DNA of 64,000 nucleotides from Narthecium ossifragum (lineage: Eukaryota > Streptophyta > Magnoliopsida > Dioscoreales > Nartheciaceae): NCBI GenBank assembly GCA_963920575.1, contig OY986972.1, positions 6,155,115 through 6,219,114 on the forward strand. Direction: 5' to 3'. Below, in pieces: positions 38,263 to 49,100 of this stretch (position 1 is its first letter; the number at the start of each line of letters is the position of its first letter). Below the pieces are notes generated by a model. It searched no databases, was not told the DNA's origin, and was given only the letters and a program-made list of their open reading frames with translations. Both the position numbers and the translations under genes were made by a program.

Positions 38263-40085
38263 ATACGGATGGTGGATTTTCAGTATGGGAGCCCATCCGT
38301 GGACATTCGTTATTGGAGGTAACTGTCTTCAGATGAAGCCACAATTAGCTACTGATCTTCATTATCTTACTTCCAGCAAATGTTCTTTTAGGTCCTCAAT
38401 GCTTCAGACTTCTTCGAAGACGTACTGCATTGTTGAACATTCGTAAGAGTTCCTAGCAATTCCATCTTCAATTGTCTCATCCCCTTCACAACCTACCTAT
38501 ATATGCTCTCCAAGCTAAGAAATTCATGGCGTTAGGTATGTCGAATGCGCCTCATCCGCAATCCAGGATTTGGCATTATTTAAGGAATAAGGACTTATAT
38601 CCTGGCCATAGAAAGGAAGAGATAATAAGATGCATTGCTAAAGCAACAAGGTTCATAGAAACTACGCAGAATCATGATGGGTGGTCATGGTAAGTTTCTC
38701 ATCCTTTTATTTTAAAGTCAGAGCATATATAACAAGGTCACGTACTAGTTTACAAGGAAATTTCGCATCAGACATGTGGCAAATTTGCAATTATGGAGTA
38801 GTATATCGATCACTCTGCATCATAGATGCATGTAAATATAAGAATATGCTTCAAATTGTTTCTTTAAGAAGCAAAATCATGTAAAAATCAATGTGTAAGG
38901 GTGGCACTTGTAAAAACTTTTCCTTGTAGCTCTAATTCGATATGCACTCGTAGATTGAAATCAAGATGTTAGTATGTCATTTTCTTTTCATTCCATAATT
39001 TGGCCGGGTATGGCCGCTGGGGAGTCTGCTATACTCATGGTACATAGTTTGGAATGGAGGGATCAGTAGTTGTTGGAAGAACATATCAGAATAGTCACGC
39101 TATTCAGAAAGCTTGTACATTTTTACTGTCAAAGTTCATGCGGATGGGGAGAAAGCTATCTTTCACTCAAAGATAAGGTCATCTTGAAAGGAAGAAACCA
39201 ATGATATTAATTTTCATCTTTTATCTCTAAGCTATTTAATTGTTTAGGATCACAAAGTTTACATAAATGTTATTTTGGTTACATTTTGATAAGGTATACA
39301 CATACCTACCTGGCAATCGATCACATGTAGCGAACATTTCCTGGGCAATGTTGGGTCTCATAAAAGCTGGCCAGTTTAGTTTCTACAATTGCTTGGAAAG
39401 CTAATTGATATAACATGAACTTTTGCACTACAACTTTTTCTTGTAAATTTTCCATTAATTTCTGAATTCCTTCTTCAGTCTGATGTTAATTGTTTAATGT
39501 AGGCTCAAAGAGATCTGATGCTTTTACAAAGTACAACAAAGTATCTGATTAGCATGCAACTACAAAATGGGGATTTCCCTCAACAGGTAAACCTTGTTTT
39601 GATTAGCGCACTGATTCGTGAAGTTAAAAAAGCTACAATTAGAAGTATACAAGTCATACCACCTTTTTTTTTATGTCTCCTTTAATTTTCATGCATTTTA
39701 AAGAGTTTTGGGTTTACTGTTTTTCTCCTGCGCAACTCCTTCGTTTATGATTGAAATCTCTTACCTTTAATTAAATCTAGTAGTTCAAATGTATTATAGG
39801 TCAAAAATCATATATTACATCTTGATGCATATATATTACAAGGTGAGGACATAAAGAAGTGTACCAAGTAAAGTCAAGACAGTATCAACTAGATCAGGGA
39901 AATGCTGAAGGTACATAGTGATTCTGATTGCAACAATTACATATGTTGATCCTCTATGACAGGAAATGGTGGGAGAGTACTTCGGGACAAGGATCCTAAA
40001 TTATCCATCATATAAAAATTCATTTCCAATATTGGCTCTAAGTGAGTATGAAAACAAAGTAAAAGGGGCTGCCCATAACTCTTAA
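38261..40085 (+). pseudogene. Oxidosqualene cyclase pseudogene (C-terminal third)
   Basis: Successive exon remnants follow the C-terminal order of plant oxidosqualene cyclases (triterpene/sterol synthases): DGGFSVWEPIRGHSLLE (to 38318); LNASDFFEDVL (38392-38442); [20 protein letters not shown] and the QW-type [11 protein letters not shown] (to 38689); GRWGVCYTHGT and VVVGRTYQNSHAIQKACTFL (39012-39177); GNRSHVANISWAMLGLIKAG (about 39318-39380); MQLQNGDFPQQ (to 39586); EMVGEYFGTRILNYPSYKNS and FPILALSEYENK, ending at a natural TAA (40083-40085). Defects: a 1-nt frameshift in the second exon, a Trp-to-TAG change and a later frameshift in the fourth, and a lost AG acceptor before it. Everything upstream, including the catalytic DCTAE exon, is missing. 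The product (cycloartenol, amyrin or other) cannot be told. Confidence 0.9.
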
Positions 40086-40247
40086 ATACTTTTTGGAGAA
40101 GGGTATGACATCAAATTAGTGTTCTCAGTTGTAGAAACAAAATGCCAAGTGATCACTGACTATACATAAGTAGTGACTCATTGTGAACACGCGATTAGTA
40201 TTTTTTGATTTGTAATCAAGGGAGTGCAGGGATCTTGGGTGTATAGA

Positions 40248-40984
40248 TGTTACCCAAATTCTAGAATATCAGCACGACAAGAAAAGCAAGACAGAGAAAA
40301 ACAAACCAAATAAGAACACCAAGATTTACTTGGAAAACCTCTAAGCTAATCACTGAGAGGAAAACCCACGGGGTGGAGGAGGATTTCACTATGATTGAAG
40401 GTGGATTACAAGGGTTCTTCTAGAGGAGAATAATACCTCTCTCTCTAGGGTTTCAAGCAACAAGATGATCACTAAAAAGATATCCAAAACCCTTATTTAT
40501 ATGCCCCAAGTTAATTAGGATCGGAATTAATCCTAATCGTCCAAAAACCCCCGGCTACAGTGTTCGGATCGATCCATAGAAGACTTGGATCGATCCACTA
40601 TGCGACGTCCAAACTAGCTCTCTATCAACAGGTTTGGGATCGATCCACTGTGGCTTTGGATCGATCCACTGGGTGCAGCTGCAATCCACGTCTCTAGAAA
40701 CAGAGTCCAGATCGATCCAATGGAGAGTTGGATTGATTCACTCTGCAAACCTGTAATCAAGTCTCTATGAGAGGCCTTCCGGATCCATCCAACCAGGTCT
40801 GGATCGATCCAGCTTCAACTTGGATCGATCCAAAGACATCTTGGATCGATCCCAAATTCCCAGATTTGGTTTCCACGTTCCTTTTCTTCATAACTTCTTC
40901 TTCTCCTCCTCTTGTGCCGCATCAAGTTGTTCTACGCAACTGGATTCCGTTTGTTGAGGTCTCATGAGGAGAGGAACCCCAACA
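40248..40984 (-). mobile_element. Copia 3' LTR, 737 bp, GATCGATC cluster in U3
   Basis: Begins TGTTGGGG on the minus strand (40984) and ends GGGTAACA (40248). A polypurine tract lies directly before it. A TATAAATA box is at 40501-40494. Upstream of the box (40567-40851) GATCGATC octamers occur in pairs at 40567/40588, 40638/40659, 40710/40731 (second degenerate), then a run 40782 (degenerate), 40802, 40823, 40844. Confidence 0.85.
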
Positions 40985-41049
40985 AACTCCCCCTTCTCGA
41001 CTCAGGAGGACTCCATTCCAACTATGTTTATGCATAGCTGGAGCTTTTC

Positions 41050-43381
41050 TGTGAGGACCCGTCCCTCTACTCCTGTGGCTTGTCGTGGACCACAAGGGCA
41101 ATTTGGTAAATTGCGCCTTGTTGGTTTGTTTCACACTCGCGTGTGCACACACTGACCATGTTTGTGGTATCGCCGGGCTAGAATGGTTAGTGGGACCCGG
41201 GATCGAAAGATCCGGGCTTGGGTTTAAGTTTTAACCCAAGTCCAGTTTCCTGCGAGAGACGGATCGATCCTTCCTTGCTAGAGGGATCGATCGGTCTTTG
41301 ACAGGAGTGTGGATTGTTGAGTCGGATTCATCGGTCTCTTGGGACGGATCGATCGGACTCGGAGCTGGATCGATCGGTCTCCTTGGCTGGATCGATCGCT
41401 CTCCTGGCTGGATCGATCGGTCTCCTTGGACGGATCGATCATACTAAGTCGGTTCATTTGCCTATAAAACAAACAGAACCTTCTTCTTCAGATCTTTTTG
41501 AAAAACCGAATTCTTGGGCTGAGAATTTCTGGATTTCAAAGAGTTCGTGGACGATCCAAGGCATAGCAACTGGGATTGAAGCTGCTCTTGCTCCGGTAGG
41601 AATTCCTACCTACTTTCTTCGGGTTTTTGGAAGTTTTTTTCGGCTATCGATGTTCTTATGCTTAGAACTCATTGTATACATGTTTGATTGTAGTATTTCC
41701 GTCGGTTTTGGATTCGTGATGCTTCGTACTACAAGATCCCAGGTTTTGGTGGGATTTGGTGGAGTTTTTTGACGGTATTTCTCGCCGTCGGCTTACCGGA
41801 GAACCCAACCGATCGAACCGTATGTGAGATGGATCGATCCCTCTTCGTTGGGCATGCTGAAACCGAGCAGGATCTATCGGCCTCGGGTGAGGGCAATCGA
41901 TCAGCGATCGATCCCGGTGCCTTGGGTAGCATGGATCCCTCTCGTCGCGAGTGGGATCAATCCGTCCCGAGTCGGATGGATCGTCCTGGGAGGACGGATC
42001 GATCGGACTCGGCGCGACGTGGAGTTTTTGCTCTCTGTCAATAGCGGGATCGATCCTCCCTTCAGGGAGAGATCGACTCGACTAGGGCAGAGAGAGGGCT
42101 TTGTCTTGTTTTGCTCGCGGAGCTTTGCATGTATCATTTTCTCTGCTGTCTTAATACCTGGTACATAGGTTTAAGCACGTTAGTCCTATAACAGGGCAAT
42201 GGTGAACCGGGGGAGTGATGACTTCCGGGATGTTTAGAATAAACGGGCGGGTAGCCCTACAGCTTTTCCTAGCCTTGCATGCCGGCGTGCGCCGAGGGCC
42301 TTATCGGTGTTATTTGTGAGCTGTTGTTTGCGGGGTTGTTTCCCGGTGCAGGTGCTGTGGTGGACTGTTGGCAGTTGGTGGTGGTACCACTGCAGCAGTT
42401 CCTTAGACCTTATTTACCTGTTCACCACCCCGGGTAGGCAGGGTGTCGTGCCCAGACCTTGTTTGATATATCTTCACATATTGTTGCATGTTTATCTGTA
42501 TTATCCTGCGCATGCCCATAACATGCATTGTGTTGCGCATTAGTTGCATCTGTGTAGGACGCTGGCGGTGGGTTGACCGCCGATCCGGGGTTTTCGGGTA
42601 ACCCAGATCTAGCTCTAGGACCGTTGCGGGTAGCTTGGTCCAGGACTCGATTTGTAGTATTCAGTCGTTTTCGATGATAGGGTTAATTTGACCTGAGTAC
42701 TGATTGTTGTTTGATGATTAGAAGTCGTGTCGGCCTCGAGCCGAGTCCTGAGGTGTAGCTATGTATCCGGTGTTCCTTGTCACTTGATCGGTGGTGACGA
42801 CTCAGCGGTGTTGGCTCTGGTTAGGAGTGACGACCCCGCCAGCAGTGTTAGTTTCCTGCTGTGAGATTGTAGTGCTGGTTTTGGGCCTCATCGGGACACA
42901 TGGTGGGATTATGGGACCCCTGTGGACACCCAGGCTTTGCTTGGGCGATACTGTTGTGTTCCCTCCCTTGTGAGTGTCATAGTGTAGTGTCACTGCTGAG
43001 CTTAGTGCTCACTCCTACCCGGGCTGCGTTTTGCAGGTGTTGGCGCTAGCTCTTCTTCGGTCGCCCCTACCGGGCCGGTGTTTGGTGACGTAACGGCGTC
43101 TGACGGTGCTTGAGAGGTGGTAATCTTCCAGTTTTAACCCTTTCGTTATAGATAGTCTCCTACGGGAGTGATAAATGTATAATTTCCCAGTTTTGAGGTT
43201 TTGTAATCTATATCCAGTTTCAGTCTTTGGGTTTGTAATATTTGTATAATATAGGATGGTTATGATTTGTTAGGGTAACCACTACGATTAGAGGGAAACC
43301 TCGCCAAAAATTTCTGCAGTAGGTTAGGTTCCGGTTCGCATCGCCCGGCCCGGTTGGGCCTACGCGGGTCGGGGCGCGACA
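41050..43381 (+). mobile_element. Ty3/gypsy-type solo LTR, 2332 bp, perfect TSD
   Basis: Starts TGTGAGGACCCGTCC and ends GGGTCGGGGCGCGACA, the same termini as the LTRs at 58998 and 62747. Flanked by a perfect 5-bp duplication TTTTC (41045-41049, 43382-43386). It contains no internal region and is therefore a solo LTR. It is clearly diverged from the young family member. GATCGATC octamers occur at 41262, 41285, then 41347, 41368, 41390, 41411 and 41433, followed by a TATAAAA box at about 41461. Confidence 0.93.
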
Positions 43382-44640
43382 TTTTCCTTTGGGAAGACCT
43401 TTGCCATCATATCTGATGGGGTTGCTATCAGTATGAATCTTCTGAATATGAAACTGCTTCTCTTCAAGTGCATCTCTGATCCAATGATACAACACATCAA
43501 TATGCTTGGATCTAGAATGAAAACTTGAGTTCTTTGACAAATGGATGACACTCTTGCTATCACAATGCACTATGTAGACCTCCTATTGCAATCCAAGTTC
43601 CATAGTGAACTTCTTCATCCATAACATCTCCTTGCAGACTTCAGTTGCAGCTATAAACTCTGCTTCAGCAGATGATAGGGCAACACACTTTTGTAATCTT
43701 GACTGCCATGAGACTGCTCCCCCGACAAATGTGACCAAGTAGCATGATATAGACTTCCTTGAATCCACATCCCCAGCCATATCTGTATATGTACACCCTT
43801 CCAACACTAGATTCCCATTCCCAAAACATAAAGTAAGTTTTGAGGTTCCTCGAAGATACCTGAGTATCCATTTGACAGCTTCCCAATGTTCTCATCCCGG
43901 GTTTGAGATGAATCTGCTGACAACTCCTACGGCGTGTATGATATCTAGCCTCGTGCACACCATTGCATATATCAAACTGCCAACTGCTGAAGCGTAGGCA
44001 ATCTTGGTCATCTCCTTCATGTCCTCATCTCCTTTAGGACTATGCTCCTTGCTCAATTTATGGTGAGCTGCGAGCGGTGATCCAACAGGCTTGGCTTTTG
44101 ACATCTTGAACTGTTTCAACACTTTCTCGATGTACCTTTCTTACGACATCCACAGCTATCTAGCACTCCTGTCACGTATGATTTTCATGCCCAAGATCTG
44201 CCTCGCCTGACCCAAGTCTTTCATAGCAAAGAACTTGGACATCTTCTGCTTTAACTTTTGGATCTTCTTGACATCTTTTCCTACTATCATCATGTCATCA
44301 ACATAAAGCAAGAGAATAAGAAAATCAGCATTATCAAACCTTAAAATGTAAACACAATGATCCGAAGTGGTCTTCTGATACCCATGGTGTAGCATGAATG
44401 CATCAAATTTTTTGTACCACTGTCTCGGTGCCTGCTTGAGACCATAGAGACTCTTCTTCAGCTTACAAACCATGTGTTCCTTGTTCTTGGCTTTGAATCT
44501 TTCAGGCTACTCTATGTATATTTCTTCCTCCAGGTCGCCGTGAAGAAACGCCGTCTTGACATCCAGCTGTTCAATCTCTAAGTCTAAATTGGTTGCCATC
44601 CCAAGAACCACTCTGATAGAAGTCATCTCCACAGATCCAA

Positions 44641-45999
44641 GTCAGTAAAACATAAGAGGAACCAAATAAAAATATAAAATAGGGATCGGAAACCAACATC
44701 GACAATGACTTGGAAAACATGAAAAAAATACAGATCTAGGCAAATATGAAGCAAATCTAAACAGTTAGATCCAAGCACATAGAGAGCCTCTTGTTACATG
44801 AAGAGGGAATAAATGAAAGGGAAAACAAAGATCGAGTGCAACATCACCAGAAATCTCAACAAATGCCAGAAAATCGATAGATCCAAGCATACAAGCCTCT
44901 CGTTACATGGAGAGGGATCAAAATAGAGAAAATAATGGGGATAAGAGGTTCGATAGCGAAGAACCTTAGCAGTTCGGGATGATAGACCACCGCATGAGGA
45001 GATGGAGAGCAGCCCACCCGGATCGTCGACGGGCAACCAAGCTGATCCACCACCCTAGGGCGAGAGAGACGCTCGGAGACAGTCGCAAGAGGGAGGACGT
45101 GAAGGGTGGTTACGAGAAGGAACCCTAGCCTAATATCTCGTTCAAGTGGGAGGAGTATTGGGATGTGTACGGGTGAGTAGTTGGCATTTAATTTGGACTA
45201 CAACCACTCCACTTGAACAATTCTAGTGCATTTTTGGCTGGAGTAAAAATGTTGAACTGGACTCTTTTTGTCCATGGAGTCCCGATGCTCCATCAAGTCC
45301 CTAGCCGAACCAAACCCCCACAAGTGAAGGGAGTACCGCCAGTTCCCCCACTCTGCGTCCACTTTCTTCCAACCAAACACACACTTAGCAAGTCCTAACT
45401 CAAGTGGAAGTCTGGCAAAGCAATGAGCTTTGTTGATCGGCTGATTGGCTTGAACCAGGAGACTTCCTTATGGAGGAAAACCTTGGGCGTCTCCTCTATA
45501 TAAGGAGGAGACCGGCAAGATGTTGGATCATTTGGGGGAGATCTAGAGACCTAGAAAGAGAGAGAGAGAGAGAGATCTAGGGAGAGATCGGGGATTCGGG
45601 GGATCACGGGATCGAGAGGGAGATCTTAGGAGAGAATCGTCATCTACATCGGCATTGTGAGGCGATATTCTAGAGTTTTGAGTTAAGAATTTATTATATT
45701 GAGAGTGATTGTACTCCAAGGGTTGGGAGCGAGAGAAAAGTGTTATTGTGATCATTGGTCAATAAAAAGAGTTGGGCTGGTCAAGGGACGGATCGGCGCA
45801 CAGGTGGCGTGTGGGCTTAACACAGACGGCACACATGTGATGCATAGGTCACACAGGAGTGTCACGTGCCATGTAGGCTACGCCGTAGGACTATTACGGG
45901 TCGAAAACTTTGATGATGATTTTGAGCCCGTGACCAGACCTCACCCCCAGCCCCAACACAGACAGAACCCATGAACCCCTTAAAACCACTGTTGGATTT
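44641..45999. other. CARA distal upstream region, no gene recognised
   Basis: From 44641 the Copia homology stops. An internal near-repeat (about 44768-44808 and 44877-44915, 'gatccaagca...gttacatg') and a GA microsatellite (45553-45575) are present. 45115-45390 has the look of a degraded DNA transposon (ends near 'ccaaacacacac') but no termini were proven. Confidence 0.45.
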
Positions 46000-46184
46000 C
46001 GCCACGTGGCGGAATATGGTCCCACCACGAGGGTGTGTGAGGATTGTGGGACGCAGATAATTTTGCTGCCAGTGACACGAGTTTCCCCACCTTTTAAATA
46101 GGGCGGTCTCGTAAGGCCGTTAAACCCCACACTAATCACCTTCTCCGCTGACGGGGGGTTCCTCTCTCTCTCTGGCTCTCTCTC
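45996..46184 (+). promoter_or_regulatory. CARA promoter: G-box and TATA box
   Basis: A perfect 12-bp palindrome CGCCACGTGGCG (46000-46011) contains the CACGTG G-box, a bZIP/bHLH binding core used in light, ABA and stress responses. A TATA-like TTTAAATA lies at 46093-46100, about 85 bp before the start codon. A CT-rich leader (46161-46184) precedes the ATG. Function inferred from motif and position only. Confidence 0.65.
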
Positions 46185-49100
46185 ATGGCGGCTACTCAAT
46201 CGCTTGCTTCCTTAAAATCGACCATGCCCCCTATGGATCCTTCTATGGTGATCGGTTCGAAGCTGCCGTCCTCCATCCAAAGCCCTAGCGCCCATCTCTT
46301 CTCCAGAAGCTTCGCTAGTTGCCCTCGCTTGGTCGTCAACAATGTAAGGATTTCCACCTAAGTAAACTTTTTACACCGAATGCCTCTTGAATGTTTCTGG
46401 AGTTGGTGAAGTTGCTATTTTTATCATTTAGTTGATCGTTTGTTCTCAAATTGGCTATCAAAGCAGAGATTTTTGCTGGATTTGACTGGATTATACGCTG
46501 GATTATATTTCTTGGAAGTTGGGGGCAGGCGTTGGGGAGTTCATTTTTGCAGTAAATTACTGGATTTTTGAGATTCTAATACTTGTGGTCTGATTCATTG
46601 TGTTATTTGTGACAGGCGGTTATCGGTAATCGAAGCGTGAGAGCAACTGCTACGGAGCTTGTGAATTCCGACCTGAATGGTGAGTCTGAATCTTTTATTT
46701 TTCTTCTCAGTCTTGTAATTCTTTGTGTTTAGACAATGGTAAGGCACCTCAATAGTTTCGGTTGGTGCCAAATATAGAGATCTTGAGATGTTACATAGTT
46801 CTATTAGGCCTGCAAGAAAGTGTCCATATAGTCGGACAATGATAGTTTCCGTGTGTCCTGACTTTTGACCTTGGAAGAATCACTTTTGACTGCACTTTGT
46901 TGTACTACATTTGATGAGAGTGATATACTATTGAACCTCAGTTATTAAGATCATGCTTTGCTACATCAATGTCGGAAGTTTATAGCAGGATGAATTTCAA
47001 ATTGCATGCTTGATTTTAATCCTTGGCTTCTTTAATTAACTCCTGTGGAGCTCGTGCCCCTTTGAATTTCGAGTTTCAAGCTTTGGGTTAACCCATTAAT
47101 CTTGCAGTTCTTTGTGATTTTTAACAATTGAAAATTATTATTTCAATTCATAGATTCAGCTGAAAGACCATGGAAGGCAACTGATGCGAGGCTTGTGCTT
47201 GAAGATGGTTCTGTATGGAAGGCTAAATCTTTTGGTGCTTTAGGAACACAAGTTGGTGAAGTGGTGTTTAATACGTCTTTAACAGGGTAAACAATCTTTA
47301 CTTTCTGCTTGACCTGTTATTTTCCGTATACTTTCTGGTGGAATTTGTATACATGTGTAGATAGGATACAATTCGACGTCTTTCTACATGTTGGAAACCC
47401 TCTATGGTTAGCGTTGTCAATTTGTATATGCAAAAGATGTCATTGCCAATTTCTATGAAGAAATAAACCTATTTCACATTGCTGACTTCATATGAAATCT
47501 TATATACTCCGAGAGTGGCTTTGTTTCCTTTATCTTTGAGCTTTTAGGTTATATGGTCCATTCTTGCAAGCTTTCACAAATGTGATTTCTATGATGTCGA
47601 CAACTGTAGGTATCTTACCCATGCAAATGTTCTTACAGATATCAGGAGATTTTAACTGACCCCAGCTATGCAGGCCAGTTTGTCTTGATGACAAATCCTC
47701 ACATTGGAAATACTGGTGTCAATCCAGGTTCGTGATGTCAGTTATTTAGAACATTATGGTCCATTCCCCTCTGGGTTTTGTCAACATTTTTGGAGCTAAA
47801 ATTGTGGAACTTCAATGTATTAGGTGATGAAGAATCAAGTCAATGCTTCCTGGCTGGGCTGGTGATTAGAAGTCTGAGTATCGGGTATTCTGCCATATCT
47901 TTTGCGTATATATTCTGATTTAAATGAATGTATTTTAACTTCAAGTGCTTTAAATATACATATTTTACTCTTTGATGATTGTTTTGTGATATTTATATGC
48001 TTAGTCAATCAAATTGGCGATCCACAGAATCCCTTAGTGACTATTTGGCGAAGAGGAACATCATGGGAGTATGTAAGTGATAGTTGAGCATTGGAAACAA
48101 AATTGGCATGTTATCCAAACCAAAAGTAAATACTTTTCCTTGATTTCTTCTATTAACTTATTTATGTTGCCTAATTTTTTGTTTGCAACAGATGATGTAG
48201 ATACGCGAGCAATCACTCGTAGATTGAGACAAGATGGAAGCCTTATAGGTGTCTTAAGTACTGAAGGATCAAAAACAGATGAAGCACTATTAGAAGTGGC
48301 CTGTAAATGGAAGATAATTGGTGAGAGTTTTGTATGGTACAATTGGTATCGTCGTTCGAAATTTGAATAAAATATTAATTCTTCTTTTAATTGGAATTTG
48401 AAGTATTAATTTGTTGAGCATCTAGTTTGTTATTGTGTTATTGTATGTTCTTCCATCAAAGTGAATTGAGCCTTTTATTGTTACTCCAGTGTAACCAAGT
48501 TAAAATACTGTGAAACTTGTATGAATCCTTTTTTCGCAGGGGTCGATTTAATAAGTGGAGTCTCTTGCAAGGCTCCGTATGCCTGGACAGAAAGAACAGA
48601 TAAGGAGTGGGAATTCAACAAAGACTCACTTCATGGAGAGAGTTTTCATGTAAGATTCTTGTGATATGCCAGTGACACGTTCAAACTCAAAATTTCTGCC
48701 TCTCATATGTGTTTTCCCTTCTCTTAGGTTGTTGCATATGATTTTGGGATCAAGCATAATATTTTGAGGCGCTTGGCATCATATGGATGTAAAATTACAG
48801 TTGTGCCTTCAACATGGACTGCTTCTGAAACACTTAAAATGAATCCTGATGGAGTTCTTTTTAGCAATGGTCCAGGAGACCCTGCTGCAGTGCCTTATGC
48901 TGTGGAAACGATAAAAGGAATAATTGGGAAGCTTCCTGTTTTTGGAATCTGTATGGGTCATCAATTGCTTGGCCAGGCATTGGGAGGTAGGACATTCAAG
49001 ATGAAATTTGGTCATCATGGGGGGAACCATCCTGTCTGTGACGTCCGGAGTGGACGAGTCGACATAAGTGCTCAGGTTGGCAATCCTACTTCAATTGTTT

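Larger units (their letters stand above)
40248..44640 (-). mobile_element. Copia (Ty1) element, 5'-truncated, interrupted by a solo LTR
   Basis: Minus-strand order: reverse transcriptase C-terminal half (44640-44156) with LKKSLYGLKQAPRQWYKKFD and the catalytic LLYVDDMMIVG; linker and RNase H (44122-43400) with SAEAEFIAATEVCKEMLWMK and CDSKSVIHLSKNSSFHSRSK; end of pol; polypurine tract (40999-40985); 3' LTR (40984-40248). The pol tail is cut at 43382 by a 2.3-kb Ty3-type LTR and resumes at 41049 up to its stop codon. At least two other frame breaks and an in-frame stop are present. Gag, protease, integrase and the 5' LTR are missing beyond 44640, so the element is dead. Confidence 0.88.

Noticed and set aside
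44794..45053. Minus-strand frames as the first exon of a gene
   Set aside because: No family resemblance, no supported splice partner, and adjacent to a broken Copia element; left as unannotated sequence.
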